This document shows, piece after piece, positions 23,840 through 33,181 of a DNA stretch of 64,000 nucleotides. The stretch covers positions 3,162,001 to 3,226,000 of the forward strand of contig NZ_CP015378.1 of assembly GCF_001629705.1 (NCBI RefSeq), written 5' to 3'. The notes below the pieces were generated by a model. That model was not told the DNA's origin, made no database searches, and worked only from the letters and a program-made list of their open reading frames with translations. Numbering within the stretch: position 1 is the stretch's first letter; the number at the start of each line of letters is the position of its first letter. The DNA is from Fictibacillus phosphorivorans. Lineage in GTDB: Bacteria > Bacillota > Bacilli > Bacillales > Fictibacillaceae. The position numbers were made by a program, and so were the translations under genes.

Positions 23840-25003
23840 TTATAAAGACATTCTCAAAATGTTGAGTACATCTTCTTTATTTTGTTTCTTGAAGTTCCCA
23901 AACTCACCTCTAGCCATTGCTTTATCTGCAATGAGGTCTAGTTTTGAATCATCAATGTCATAGTCTTTTAGAGCATTTGGAGCCCCAAGTGATGTCCAGA
24001 AAGCAGAAAGACGATCAATACCTTCAAGAGCTACTTCTTTATCTGACTTTCCTTCTGTTTCAACATTAAACACGCGAACAGCAAGTTGTTTAAAGCGAGC
24101 GACATTCGTGTCCACGTTATGTCTCATCCAGTTAGGGAAAAGAATAGCTAAGCCGCCAGCGTGCGGAATATCATAAACAGCTGAAACAGCATGTTCAATG
24201 TTATGACTTCCCCAGTCACCGCGAACACCCATTTGAAGTGTACCGTTTAATGCCATAGTTCCGTTATAAAGGATTGTTTCACGCAACTCATAATTCTCAA
24301 GATCATCTAAAAGCTTAGGTGCCGTTTCCATTACTGTTAATAGAATGGATTCTGCAAAGCGATCTTGTAAAGGTGTATTTGTCGCGTTATGGAAATATTG
24401 TTCAAACACGTGCGACATCATATCAACCATTCCATAGATCGTTTGGTCCTTAGGTACTGAGAAAGTATAAGTTGGATCTAAAATCGAAAATTTAGGGAAT
24501 ACAAGCGGACTTCCCCAACCATATTTCTCTTGTGTTTCCCAGTTCGTGATAACAGAACCTGAGTTCATTTCAGATCCTGTTGCTGCAAGTGTAAGAACTG
24601 TTCCAAAAGGAAGTGCATCTTCTACTTGAGCTTTTAGCGTAATGATGTCCCATACATCTCCATCATACTTTGCTCCAGCAGCAATTGCCTTTGTACAGTC
24701 AATAACACTTCCACCACCAACAGCTAAAAGAACTTCGATGCCCTTTTCTTTACAAATTTCTACCCCTTTACGGACAGTAGAAACTCTCGGGTTCGGTTCT
24801 ACACCTGAAAGCTCACTAACTTCAGCATCCATCTTCTTCAGCTCATTCATGACTTCATCGAACAAACCGTTTCTTTTGATACTTCCTCCACCATATACTA
24901 CGAGAACTTTCTTTCCGAATTTCCCTAGTTCATCTTTTAGCGTTTGAATTTGGTTCTTACCAAAAACTAATCGAGTTGGATTGTAATATATATATTCGTT
25001 CAT
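23840..25003 (-). CDS. yugJ: Iron-containing alcohol dehydrogenase (YugJ/butanol dehydrogenase type)
   Basis: ATG at 25003 is 8 nt from AAGGAG (a TTG three nt earlier is less likely); 387 residues. Nucleotide site [19 protein letters not shown] and [20 protein letters not shown]. Metal-binding His region [20 protein letters not shown] and [16 protein letters not shown] carry the iron-ADH ligands. Reduces aldehydes or butyraldehyde-type substrates with NAD(P)H. Located next to pgi exactly as yugJ/yugK are in B. subtilis. Confidence 0.93.
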   Translation of the reverse strand: MNEYIYYNPTRLVFGKNQIQTLKDELGKFGKKVLVVYGGGSIKRNGLFDEVMNELKKMDAEVSELSGVEPNPRVSTVRKGVEICKEKGIEVLLAVGGGSVIDCTKAIAAGAKYDGDVWDIITLKAQVEDALPFGTVLTLAATGSEMNSGSVITNWETQEKYGWGSPLVFPKFSILDPTYTFSVPKDQTIYGMVDMMSHVFEQYFHNATNTPLQDRFAESILLTVMETAPKLLDDLENYELRETILYNGTMALNGTLQMGVRGDWGSHNIEHAVSAVYDIPHAGGLAILFPNWMRHNVDTNVARFKQLAVRVFNVETEGKSDKEVALEGIDRLSAFWTSLGAPNALKDYDIDDSKLDLIADKAMARGEFGNFKKQNKEDVLNILRMSL

Positions 25004-25199
25004 CAAAATCTCTCCTTCTTACATGGTTTAACCCGTATTATGTGGCACATCAATTGTAATGTAAAGTAATTAGCTTACCGAATACTAGCATGTGTTTTAT
25101 TTCTTAGTTTCATGCTACAAAATGAGGGAATGCATAAATATAGGCAAAAATTGACACCCTAAAGAAGCTATTCTATTCATACGAAGAGGAGGAAATGAA

Positions 25200-25436
25200 A
25201 TGAGTGGATTACAGCGCTTCGCACTTGCTTTGGTTATCATCGGAGCTATTAATTGGGGTCTGATTGGATTCTTTCAGTTCGATCTAGTGGCCGCTATTTT
25301 TGGAGGTCAAGACGCTACCCTTGCCCGAATCGTTTATGGTCTAGTAGGTCTCTCAGGTCTATATTGTTTAACGCTTTTGTTTAAACCTTCTGAAGAACTT
25401 AGTCGTGAAGGCCATGCAGAACATAACCGTGTATAA
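25200..25436 (+). CDS. yuzA: DUF378 small membrane protein YuzA
   Basis: 78 residues, ATG behind AGAGGAGGAAATGAA. Two membrane helices: LALVIIGAINWGLIGFFQFD and the segment with ARIVYGLVGLSGLYCLTLLF, joined by LVAAIFGGQDATL. This 'INWGL.G.F..D.V...FG' pattern is the DUF378 family. Same place as yuzA in B. subtilis. Function unknown. Confidence 0.92.
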   Translation: MSGLQRFALALVIIGAINWGLIGFFQFDLVAAIFGGQDATLARIVYGLVGLSGLYCLTLLFKPSEELSREGHAEHNRV

Positions 25437-25444
25437 TTTCATAT

Positions 25445-25476
25445 AAAAAAAACCTCTCGATCGAGAGGTTTTTTTA
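25445..25476. terminator. Bidirectional terminator between yuzA and yugI
   Basis: AAAAAACCTCTCGA pairs with TCGAGAGGTTTTTT, a self-complementary stem with almost no loop until unpaired centrally. Confidence 0.9.
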
Positions 25477-25896
25477 TTACTTTTTAAGGCGCTTGTTTAG
25501 TTGAGCCTGACGATCTGTAGACTCTTTCAACCAATCTTTAAGTTTTGCTTCAAGAGTGTTGAAACCTTTGTTAGCGTCTTGATTGTTTGTGTTGCTTTTT
25601 TTGTTATTGTTGTTGAATCCACCAGGACGGCGTTCTTTTTTAGGTGCAGGAGCTGGAGCTTCCTGTGTTTGTCGGATGGACAGTGAAATTTTCTTGCTGT
25701 CTTCGTCAACAGAAAGAACCTTTACTGACACAACGTCACCAACACTCAATGCATCGTTAATATCTTTAACGAAACCATGTGAAACTTCAGAGATGTGTAC
25801 AAGACCTTGTACATTATCATTTAATGCAACGAACGCACCAAAAGGCTTAATGCCTGTAACTTTACCTTCAACAATGCTACCTACTTCAAAATTCAT
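25477..25896 (-). CDS. yugI: S1 RNA-binding protein YugI (general stress protein 13)
   Basis: 139 residues. Residues 1-72 are one S1 domain (GSIVEGKVTGIKPFGAFVAL, then GLVHISEVSHGFVKDI, and VKVLSVDEDSKKISLSIRQ). A basic, Asn-rich low-complexity linker (PAPAPKKERRPGGFNNNNKK) and a helical tail (LEAKLKDWLKESTDRQAQLN) follow. B. subtilis YugI (GSP13) has the same build. Binds RNA or the ribosome, details unknown. Confidence 0.93.
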   Translation of the reverse strand: MNFEVGSIVEGKVTGIKPFGAFVALNDNVQGLVHISEVSHGFVKDINDALSVGDVVSVKVLSVDEDSKKISLSIRQTQEAPAPAPKKERRPGGFNNNNKKSNTNNQDANKGFNTLEAKLKDWLKESTDRQAQLNKRLKK

Positions 25897-25976
25897 GAAA
25901 ACACTCCTAACTATTTTTTAACCTGTTAAGTATAACATAACTAAATCGTACAAGCAAAACTAATAAAGAGAGTGTT

Positions 25977-27893
25977 TTATTGACTTGAGACCGTCATTTC
26001 AAGAACTTGATCATGCTTTGCTGTAAGGTCTTCACCAAAGGTGTATGTTTTCTCAATATTTATTTGATGCCACAACATGAACATGAGCACCGTCCATATT
26101 TTTCTGCTATAATCGCCTCTGCCACTTCGATGTCCTTCTAATAGATCCAGTACGACATCTTTATTCAGGTATTGATCAGTATGGCTCGTTTTGATGAGTT
26201 GTTTAGCCCAATCGTACATCTCATTCTTTAACCAATGTCTAATTGGGACAGGGAATCCTAATTTACGGCGATTCAGCACAGAATCAGGAACGATTCCGTT
26301 CATCGCTTCTCTTAATGCGTATTTTGTTGTTCCATTCGTTACTGTAAGACTAGGGTGCAATCTGGAAGCAACTTCAAATACTTCTTTGTCAAGGAAAGGA
26401 ACTCTCAGCTCGAGCGAATGAGCCATCGTCATCTTATCCGCTTTAACGAGGATATCGCCTCTCATCCATGTATGCAGGTCAATATATTGCATCTTATGAA
26501 CATCGTGAAATGCACTCGCTTGATCGTATAATGGCTTTGTTACATTTTTGTAGTTGTAAGCAGGACGATATTCTTTTAAGAGCTTACCTTTTTCATTCTC
26601 TGAGAACATTTTCGCATTACCAATATACCGTTCTTCAATGGTCATGCTTCCACGCTGCATGAAACTTTTTCCTTTAACACCTTCCGGCAAGATGCTAGCA
26701 ATAGCTGCTAGACCTTTTGTAACGCCTTTTGGCAATGAAGAAAGATGTCTTAATGAATGAGGCTCATGATAGATGTTGTATCCTCCAAACAACTCATCAG
26801 CACCTTCACCTGAAAGAACAACCGTCACGTGTTTAGCTGCTTCACGCGCTACAAAATACAAGGGAACAGCTGCAGGATCGGCTACTGGATCATCCATATG
26901 CCAAATGATCTTAGGAAGTTCATTAATAAATTGTTCAGGTTTAACAAGATAGTGGATATTCTCAACATTTAATGCTGCCGCAGTTTGTACAGCTACATCT
27001 ATTTCACTGAATCCTTCTCTTTCAAATCCAACCGTAAACGTTTTTAGCGATGGATGTAGCTCACTCGCTAAAGCGACGATGGCACTCGAATCTATTCCGC
27101 CAGACAAGAATGCCCCTACCGGAACGTCAGAACGCATGTGAACTTTTACGGAATCGCGCATAACGGAACGGATTTCTTTTTTTGCTTCTTCAAGCGTCAT
27201 GTTGCTAGGTTTAAAACTAGGCTTCCAATACGATTGAATAGAAATAGGTCTGCCTGCTTTTTTTACAAAATAATGTCCCGGTTCAAGCTTTTTAATTCCT
27301 TTTGTTAAAGTCATTGGCTCTGGCACGAATTGATATGTCAGATAGTGGTGGAGGGCTTCAGCATCTACTACCTGTTTATCCTTAACCACAGAAATACTTT
27401 TCTTTTCGGACGCACAATATAACCCTTCTTCATCTTCAAGATAAAAGAAAGGTTTGATTCCAAATCGATCTCGAGCTCCATAAAGCTCTTTCTTTTCTTT
27501 ATCCCAGATTAAAAACCCAAACATCCCTCGAAGTTCTGTAAAAGCCTTCTCTCTTCTATCACTAAAAAGAGCAAGAATTACTTCAGTATCTGAGTGTGTT
27601 TTAAATCGATAGCCTTTTTCTTCTAGTTCTTTTCTTATTTCAACATAATTATATATTTCACCATTAAAGATAATCCAATAGCGGTCATCTTCGTATGAAA
27701 GGGGTTGTTTTCCACTTTCAATATCAATGATACTCAGACGGCGGAAACCGAAACGCACATATTGGTCTACAAAATGACCACTATCATCTGGACCTCGATG
27801 AGTAATGATATTTGTCATATTGATTAATTGTTCCGTTTCTTTTTGTTCTACCGTTTCAGGCGTGTTTAACATATATCCAATAAATCCGCACAT
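25977..27893 (-). CDS. asnB: Asparagine synthetase, glutamine-hydrolysing
   Basis: ATG at 27893 (MCGFIGYML) follows GGGGAGGAAC; an upstream frame to 27923 cannot be right because Cys2 must be the N-terminal nucleophile. 638 residues. The N-terminal class-II amidotransferase domain shows NIITHRGPDDSGHF, RLSIIDIESGKQPL and FNGEIYNYVEIR. The synthetase domain has the PP-loop FLSGGIDSSAIVAL, plus DDPVADPAAVPLYFVA and LSGEGADELFGGYNIY. Closest in content and length to B. subtilis AsnB rather than AsnO or AsnH. Makes asparagine from aspartate, glutamine and ATP. The 230-bp gap upstream shows no T-box. Confidence 0.95.
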   Translation of the reverse strand: MCGFIGYMLNTPETVEQKETEQLINMTNIITHRGPDDSGHFVDQYVRFGFRRLSIIDIESGKQPLSYEDDRYWIIFNGEIYNYVEIRKELEEKGYRFKTHSDTEVILALFSDRREKAFTELRGMFGFLIWDKEKKELYGARDRFGIKPFFYLEDEEGLYCASEKKSISVVKDKQVVDAEALHHYLTYQFVPEPMTLTKGIKKLEPGHYFVKKAGRPISIQSYWKPSFKPSNMTLEEAKKEIRSVMRDSVKVHMRSDVPVGAFLSGGIDSSAIVALASELHPSLKTFTVGFEREGFSEIDVAVQTAAALNVENIHYLVKPEQFINELPKIIWHMDDPVADPAAVPLYFVAREAAKHVTVVLSGEGADELFGGYNIYHEPHSLRHLSSLPKGVTKGLAAIASILPEGVKGKSFMQRGSMTIEERYIGNAKMFSENEKGKLLKEYRPAYNYKNVTKPLYDQASAFHDVHKMQYIDLHTWMRGDILVKADKMTMAHSLELRVPFLDKEVFEVASRLHPSLTVTNGTTKYALREAMNGIVPDSVLNRRKLGFPVPIRHWLKNEMYDWAKQLIKTSHTDQYLNKDVVLDLLEGHRSGRGDYSRKIWTVLMFMLWHQINIEKTYTFGEDLTAKHDQVLEMTVSSQ

Positions 27894-28123
27894 TTTCAAG
27901 TTCCTCCCCAAAAAACAGCTCAATGTCCACTTTCCATTTATTAAACCAAGTTAACTAATTGGTTTTCCAGAATATTAATTAAATCCCTTTATATGTGAAT
28001 GAACTTCTCTATTATAACTCCGTAAAATCCAATCTTCACTACTTTTTTTGTTAAAAAAATGAAAAACAAGGAATCTGTACTATATTTGTCGAGAAAAGCG
28101 ATATAAAAGTTACAAAACTCTTT

Positions 28124-29506
28124 TTAAATCATTGAATTTGGGTCTAAGATTCGATCTATTTCTTCTCTTGATAAGATTTTTTTAGACTCCAGTACTTCCT
28201 TCAACGTCTTTCCTGTCTCGAAACTTTCCTTTGCTACAGCTGCTGCTTTTTCATATCCGATGTGAGGATTCAAGGCTGTAACAAGTGAGAGACTCTGTTC
28301 GAGCCAATTTTGTATATTCTCTTCATTAGCTGTTATGTCTTTTAAGCATTTTTCTGTAAAAATGGTGATACCATTACTTAAGATTTTAATCGATTGAAGC
28401 ACATTAAAGCCGATCACAGGCATCATTGCATTAATCTCTAGCTGGCTTCCGATTGCAGCTGTCGATACACACGCGTCATTACCTATCACTTGTGAACAGA
28501 TCATATACAAGTTTTCTAAAATAACGGGGTTTATCTTACCTGGCATGATCGATGATCCAGGCTGAACAGCGGGAAGCATGATTTCAGCAAATCCCGTTCG
28601 GGGACCACTGCTTAATAATCTAAGGTCGCTTGATATCTTTATAAGGTGTATAGCTAGTTCTTTTAAGTGGCCGCTTACACGTATAGCTGCATTCGTGTTT
28701 TGCATAAAGGCATATGTATTCTTACTCTGTGTAAACGGTAGGTCTGTTGTCTGAGCGATCTGTTTTATCGCGAGTTCTGCATAATCGGGGTGAGCATTGA
28801 TTCCCGTTCCTACTGCATTTCCTCCTAATCCTAATTCATATAAAAACGTTTCCGAGTGTTTCAACGTACGCTCTACCGATTCTAACGTGCCTCTGTAACC
28901 TTTGAACTCACTTCCTAAACGGATAGGAACAGCATCCTGCAAGTGTGTTCTTCCTGCCTTTATAATCTCGTGGAATTGAATTTCCTTTTTCTTTAGAACT
29001 TGAATCAATCGACTAAGAGCTGGATAAAGCGTTGCTTGAAGTTCCATGGCAATAGAAATCTGAATGGCAGTTGGAATCGTATCGTTGGTGGATTGTGACA
29101 TATTTACATCGTCGTTTGGATGAATGAGTGAATAATCTGCTTTCTCCCCACCTAATAACTCAGAAGCACGTGAAGCAAGAACTTCATTCATGTTCATATT
29201 TTGTGAAGTTCCAGCTCCTGCTTGGTAGGCATCTACAACAAATTGATCTCTCATTTCGCCGTTTATAATTTCATCAGCTGCAGTCATTATGGCATTTGCT
29301 TTTTTATCATCTAAAGCCTTACATTCTTTATTAGCGAATGCTGCGCTTTTTTTAATAATGGCTTGTGCTTTTATAAAAGAGAACGGTAATCGAATACCGC
29401 TGATCGGAAAATTTTCAACCGCGCGTTGAGTTTGAGCTCCATAATAAGCCTCTTTAGGCACTTTAACTTCTCCCAATGTATCTTTGGCAATTCGAAAGTT
29501 ATCCAA
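28124..29506 (-). CDS. aspA: Aspartate ammonia-lyase (aspartase)
   Basis: TTG at 29504-29506 follows AAGGAGGAAGAG; an in-frame ATG at 29653 would add 49 unrelated residues. 460 residues. The start of the mature sequence DTLGEVKVPKEAYYGAQTQR and AYQAGAGTSQNMNMNEVLAS are aspartase/fumarase blocks, and GSSIMPGKINPVI is the family signature loop with the catalytic Ser. NPHIGYEKAAAVAKESFETG ends the protein. Class-II fumarase is the close alternative; QAGAGTS and the short N-terminus favour aspartase. Converts aspartate to fumarate and ammonia. Confidence 0.85.
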   Translation of the reverse strand: MDNFRIAKDTLGEVKVPKEAYYGAQTQRAVENFPISGIRLPFSFIKAQAIIKKSAAFANKECKALDDKKANAIMTAADEIINGEMRDQFVVDAYQAGAGTSQNMNMNEVLASRASELLGGEKADYSLIHPNDDVNMSQSTNDTIPTAIQISIAMELQATLYPALSRLIQVLKKKEIQFHEIIKAGRTHLQDAVPIRLGSEFKGYRGTLESVERTLKHSETFLYELGLGGNAVGTGINAHPDYAELAIKQIAQTTDLPFTQSKNTYAFMQNTNAAIRVSGHLKELAIHLIKISSDLRLLSSGPRTGFAEIMLPAVQPGSSIMPGKINPVILENLYMICSQVIGNDACVSTAAIGSQLEINAMMPVIGFNVLQSIKILSNGITIFTEKCLKDITANEENIQNWLEQSLSLVTALNPHIGYEKAAAVAKESFETGKTLKEVLESKKILSREEIDRILDPNSMI

Positions 29507-29691
29507 AGTCTCTTCCTCCTTTAGTTTCGTTATTACTTGTATCCCCTTCTTAAAAAAGATGTAATCCTTTTCCAAAAACAAGCTTAACTTTAGTTTTTCT
29601 ATCTTTTTATTTTCTTCCTGCCCGAGAATCATGTTGGCAACGCGATAAAGCAAGCATCTGCAAAGAGATCTCTGCTTTTAAAGTGAAACAA

Positions 29692-29717
29692 AAAAACCGT
29701 CCAATTAGACGGTTTTT
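29692..29717 (-). terminator. Terminator after the 82-aa gene
   Basis: AAAAAACCGTC pairs with GACGGTTTTT; the gene's stop lies in the loop. Confidence 0.85.
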
Positions 29718-29953
29718 GCTTTGTGCAGTGAAACGACCACAGCAGGCTCTTTTTTTATAAACTTATGTTCAGTTTGATACCCTGCTTTCTTCTGCTTTAG
29801 AAAGGTCTTCTCAGATATTGGACGGGGCCTTGACCAGGAAAGGGAGTCAAGATTTTTCCAGTTATCATGTGTAATAATTTCACTTTTGTAATAATAACAG
29901 TTGCCGCTCACGTATTCTTCGCATATATAGCGGACTGTTTGTCGACTATGCAT
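29705..29953 (-). CDS. Hypothetical small soluble protein
   Basis: 82 residues, ATG behind TGGAGAG. Rich in aromatic and basic residues (YICEEYVSGNCYYYKSEIIT, DSLSWSRPRPISEKTFLKQK). Two Cys but no CxxC. No family recognised. The good ribosome site and the terminator at the stop support it as real. Confidence 0.6.
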   Translation of the reverse strand: MHSRQTVRYICEEYVSGNCYYYKSEIITHDNWKNLDSLSWSRPRPISEKTFLKQKKAGYQTEHKFIKKEPAVVVSLHKAKTV

Positions 29954-30051
29954 AACATCTCTCCATTTTTTCTTTCATTATCCCCGCATAACCGTTCATC
30001 CATACTTAAGCAAAAAAAGGCCTGAAGACCCTACCTCCAAGCCTTAATCTG

Positions 30052-30207
30052 TTAATCTCTAGTGTTCCACCACCACCAGCCACCAAATATCAAGATGAGA
30101 ATAAACACTATAATTACTACAGCCCAGACCCAACCGTAACCATAGCCGCCATAACCGTAAGCTCCGTAAGCATACGGGTAATAGTAAGGATAATATGGAA
30201 ATGCCAT
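30052..30207 (-). CDS. YjcZ-like sporulation peptide (51 aa)
   Basis: ATG at 30205-30207 behind AGAGGAGGTAGCAGG. The N-terminal half is Tyr/Gly/Pro-rich (MAFPYYPYYYPYAYGAYG), then one membrane helix WAVVIIVFILILIFGGWWWW and NTRD. The YjcZ/YhcZ-type sporulation peptides have the same Gly/Tyr start and single C-terminal helix ending in W. Probably sporulation-expressed; that is inferred from family. Confidence 0.75.
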   Translation of the reverse strand: MAFPYYPYYYPYAYGAYGYGGYGYGWVWAVVIIVFILILIFGGWWWWNTRD

Positions 30208-30367
30208 CCTGCTACCTCCTCTTATTTCTTTATGCGTTCTTACTCCTTATTAAAATATGTACGAAGTGGGTAAAGAGGAATAGAGGCAAACGCACAAATT
30301 TTAGCAGTCCATTACTTTTTTAAGTGATAAAAGGCTTTTTCGCATAAATTGTTGCGTCTAGAAAGTT

Positions 30368-30500
30368 GTTGATTTCCGCTCCAGGTTGCGCGCTTTCCTA
30401 GTCCATTCAACTTTTGCTTGTCGGGGCTGAACGAGCCAATTCCACATTTCGGGCTGACCGCTCGTCCCATAGGAGTTGGCAACCCTACGCTACAATCAAC
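30368..30500. repeat. Interspersed ~130-bp repeat, copy A
   Basis: Runs from GTTGATTTCCGCTCCAGG to CTACGCTACAATCAAC. Its ends are inverted (GTTGAT...ATCAAC) and the interior has CGCTTTCC, then GACCGCTCGTCCCATAGGAG. It matches copy B in the same orientation and copy C in reverse. Same general type as the 'gttgattggagcgg...gcgggagactcctgc' repeats scattered in many Bacillaceae genomes. The rest of the 430-bp gap 30208-30639 shows nothing else convincing. Confidence 0.75.
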
Positions 30501-30639
30501 TTGCATAGAAGAATACAAAACATCTGCAAACCCATTTTTTAGAACCACGTCTAAAAAAGAGGAAATAATTTCTCGTTGTATCTTGAGGATTGTTTGGTGA
30601 AACTACTCATAGAATTCTGCGGACGGAGGTAAGACATTC

Positions 30640-31524
30640 ATGGCTCTTGATGAAAAGCATATTTATTCTCCAGGGTATCGAATTAATGTTAATAATGTTC
30701 AAATTTATTATGAATACTTCGATCATGAAGATCCGGATGCAAAAGTGGTAGTCCTGGTGCACGGGTTTTTGTCATCTACGGTAAGTTTCAGAAAACTGCT
30801 TCCTTACTTAACCAAATCCTATAAAGTTGTTTCCCTTGATCTCCCAGGGTTTGGGCAGAGTGAAAAATCAACGAGTTTCATCTACAAACTATCTAATTAT
30901 GGTCAACTGATCATCGACTTCTTAGACAAATTAAACATTCAAAACGCGATACTGATCGGCCATTCTATGGGTGGCCAGATCTCTATGCATGCTGCAAAGA
31001 AATCCCCGAAAAGAATTGAAAAATTAATTCTTCTTGGCTGTTGTTCCTATGTAAAAAGAGCGAGCCGTTCATTAATTGCCTGCTCTTATCTACCGTTGTT
31101 TACCTGGGGGATGCGAAATTGGATACAAAGAAAAGATGTAAAAGAAAATTTACTTTCTGTTTTACATGATTCCAAGTTGGTTACGGATGAAATGATTGAA
31201 AGTTATAAGAAACCCATTAGCGAACTAGCCTTTACCGATTCTTTGATTCGATTGTTGCGCCATCGAGAAGGTGATATGTGCTCTCAGGATTTAAATCAAA
31301 TTCAACAACCTGTTTTAATGCTTTGGGGTAAAGAGGATAAAGTGATGCCTGTAAAAACCGGTTATCGTTTAAAACATGATCTTCCAAATGCAGAACTGAT
31401 CATCTATGAAAAATGTGGACATCTTCTAATGGAAGAAAAACCCCAGGAGATATGCAGTGAGATCAAACGTTTCATTGAACAAGGCATAACTCAAGGAACT
31501 GCGTTTCAACAAGAAACCTCTTAA
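30640..31524 (+). CDS. Alpha/beta hydrolase
   Basis: 294 residues, ATG behind GGACGGAGGTAAG. Oxyanion-hole block VVVLVHGFLSSTVSFRKLLP, nucleophile elbow LIGHSMGGQISMHAAKKSP with Ser in GHSMG, acid block LMLWGKEDKVMPVKTGY and His in YEKCGHLLMEEKPQE complete the triad. Typical of 2-hydroxymuconic-semialdehyde hydrolase or lipase-like members of the family; substrate unknown. Cytoplasmic (no signal). Confidence 0.9.
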   Translation: MALDEKHIYSPGYRINVNNVQIYYEYFDHEDPDAKVVVLVHGFLSSTVSFRKLLPYLTKSYKVVSLDLPGFGQSEKSTSFIYKLSNYGQLIIDFLDKLNIQNAILIGHSMGGQISMHAAKKSPKRIEKLILLGCCSYVKRASRSLIACSYLPLFTWGMRNWIQRKDVKENLLSVLHDSKLVTDEMIESYKKPISELAFTDSLIRLLRHREGDMCSQDLNQIQQPVLMLWGKEDKVMPVKTGYRLKHDLPNAELIIYEKCGHLLMEEKPQEICSEIKRFIEQGITQGTAFQQETS

Positions 31525-31553
31525 TATTGAGTAAGTTGTATCTTTTATTTCAT

Positions 31554-31602
31554 AAAAAAAAGGCTAAAACCTATATCCTAATAGGTTTTGGCCTCCTTTT
31601 TT
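31554..31602. terminator. Bidirectional terminator
   Basis: AGG-CTAAAACCTAT pairs with ATAGGTTTTGGCCT; A and T runs flank both sides. cvfC stop lies at its right edge. Confidence 0.85.
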
Positions 31603-32737
31603 ACTTCTCACGACTCTTTGTCATCTGTTGCCACACTGTACCCGCCGCTTCTTCTCCGCTTTGGATACGTTCGATCGCAATTTTCACTTGAAGAGATACT
31701 TCAAACTCCGGATCCTCTTGAGCAGCTTTTAATGCAGGAAGGGCTGTCTCGTCACCCACCTCAAATAAAAAGCGAGCCGCTCTCCATCTCACAAGTTTGT
31801 TTTTGTCTGATAAAGCATCACACATAACGGGTATTGCTTTTGCATTACCTAGATCAGATAATGCATCACCAGCTGTACGTCTTACCGATACATTCTTATC
31901 TTGCAAAGCCAAGTATAGAAGAGGTAACACCGCTTCATCTTCAATCATTCCTAAGTAAACAACAGCCAAACGTCTGATTGAAGGCTTTTCATCTTTTAAT
32001 GCTTGCTTTAGTACCATAACATCATCAAGGGTTGGATTAATTCGTTCTAATGCAGCATAACGTGTCTGCCAATCGGCGTCACGTAGCTGTTTCGCTACTT
32101 CAGAGGTGGATAGTGCTTCGACTTCAACCTCTTGTTCAGATTCTGCGCTATACGCTTGTTTTACTAATTGATCTAAACGTTCTTGCGGGTAAACAGCTGA
32201 TAGTTCTTCAGCAACTTCAATGCCAACTTGTTCAAACGTACCATAACGAACTCCTTGTTCTTCCCATTGTCTTTCCATAACAAGGTTATCGGAAGAATCT
32301 TGAGCCTCTAATGCAGCTTTAGCAAAACGTTCAGCAAGGCCCACTCTTCTTTCTTCTTGCTCGGTTTTAAGTTTGATCTGCATGGGAAGACCTCTAAACA
32401 TTTGAACGAGAACCATAATTTCCTTAATCTCTTCTTCTTGTTGAGCTTGTTCAGCTGTATAACCCGATTCTTCTTCTTGACCGAAAACAGATCGAACGCC
32501 TGCCAATACATCTTCCCATTTCGCACGAGAATTTCGTTCTAAGGCTATAAAGTCTGCAACGTGATAGATGCTTTTAACTCCATCCACTTTAAGTATTTCT
32601 TGAATGAACGTGGGAGCACCTTCTGCCCCATCTTTCGTATAGTTATAACGCTCAGTTCCTGGCAGTGTTTCAGACAAGTTGATCTTCATTGAATTCGGAC
32701 TTGGAGTTGGTTCAATTCCAGTAATTTTCATCTTCAA
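31601..32737 (-). CDS. cvfC: Virulence-factor-C-like protein CvfC/YpgR (Nfu N-domain plus HEAT repeats)
   Basis: TTG at 32737 is 10 nt from AAGGAG; ATG two codons on is alternative. 378 residues. The N-terminal ~85 residues form an Nfu-N domain (EPTPSPNSMKINLSETLPGT, GVKSIYHVADFIALERNSRA). The C-terminal ~150 residues are HEAT repeats (ADWQTRYAALERINPTLDDV, PSIRRLAVVYLGMIEDEAVL, KNVSVRRTAGDALSDLGNAK, NKLVRWRAARFLFEVGDETA). This is the CvfC/YpgR architecture. It follows an unknown 99-residue gene by 7 bp. Confidence 0.88.
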   Translation of the reverse strand: MKMKITGIEPTPSPNSMKINLSETLPGTERYNYTKDGAEGAPTFIQEILKVDGVKSIYHVADFIALERNSRAKWEDVLAGVRSVFGQEEESGYTAEQAQQEEEIKEIMVLVQMFRGLPMQIKLKTEQEERRVGLAERFAKAALEAQDSSDNLVMERQWEEQGVRYGTFEQVGIEVAEELSAVYPQERLDQLVKQAYSAESEQEVEVEALSTSEVAKQLRDADWQTRYAALERINPTLDDVMVLKQALKDEKPSIRRLAVVYLGMIEDEAVLPLLYLALQDKNVSVRRTAGDALSDLGNAKAIPVMCDALSDKNKLVRWRAARFLFEVGDETALPALKAAQEDPEFEVSLQVKIAIERIQSGEEAAGTVWQQMTKSREK

Positions 32738-32744
32738 TCTTCAC

Positions 32745-33044
32745 TCACTCCTTTTCAAGTTTAGAATTTATTTGTAACAGATAATCGTTGATCTGATCTT
32801 TTTCTTTATCTGTAAACTTATATTCACAATCTACACCCTCGTCGTGAGCAATAATTTCTTGTAACTCACCATTTGCATCATAGACAGCTAAAGCACTCGG
32901 CTCATGGAGTCCTTCAGGAAGTATCTCAACATTTTCTACCTCAAAAGAAATATATACATTTGTCCAAGGTCCAACCTGAACGACATCATATCCTGTAAAA
33001 CGTAAGCTTCCTTCAAAATAATCGGTGAATCCATATTTGTACAT
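32745..33044 (-). CDS. Hypothetical protein upstream of cvfC
   Basis: ATG at 33044 (MYKYGFTDYFEGSLRFTGYD) follows CTTGGAGGACGG; a longer frame lacks a site. 99 residues, beta-rich front and helical end (EKDQINDYLLQINSKLEKE). No family recognised. Co-transcribed with cvfC (7 bp apart). Confidence 0.65.
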   Translation of the reverse strand: MYKYGFTDYFEGSLRFTGYDVVQVGPWTNVYISFEVENVEILPEGLHEPSALAVYDANGELQEIIAHDEGVDCEYKFTDKEKDQINDYLLQINSKLEKE

Positions 33045-33141
33045 AGCCGTCCTCCAAGTCAATATCTCTTATCTATTATAAGGAACAAAAGGTAAAATCT
33101 CAAAACATGCAGTTTTTACAATGTAGTTAGCTTTTAAGCTC

Positions 33142-33172
33142 AAAAAAAGCAAACACAGATTACGTGTTTGCT
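33142..33172 (-). terminator. Terminator after kynB
   Basis: AGCAAACAC pairs with GTGTTTGCT; poly-T on the leftward transcript. Confidence 0.85.
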
Positions 33173-33181
33173 CTATGCTCG

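Noticed and set aside
30312..30600. Frames over the repeat in the 30.3-30.6 kb gap
   Set aside because: They are created by interspersed repeat copy A; no ribosome site or conservation.
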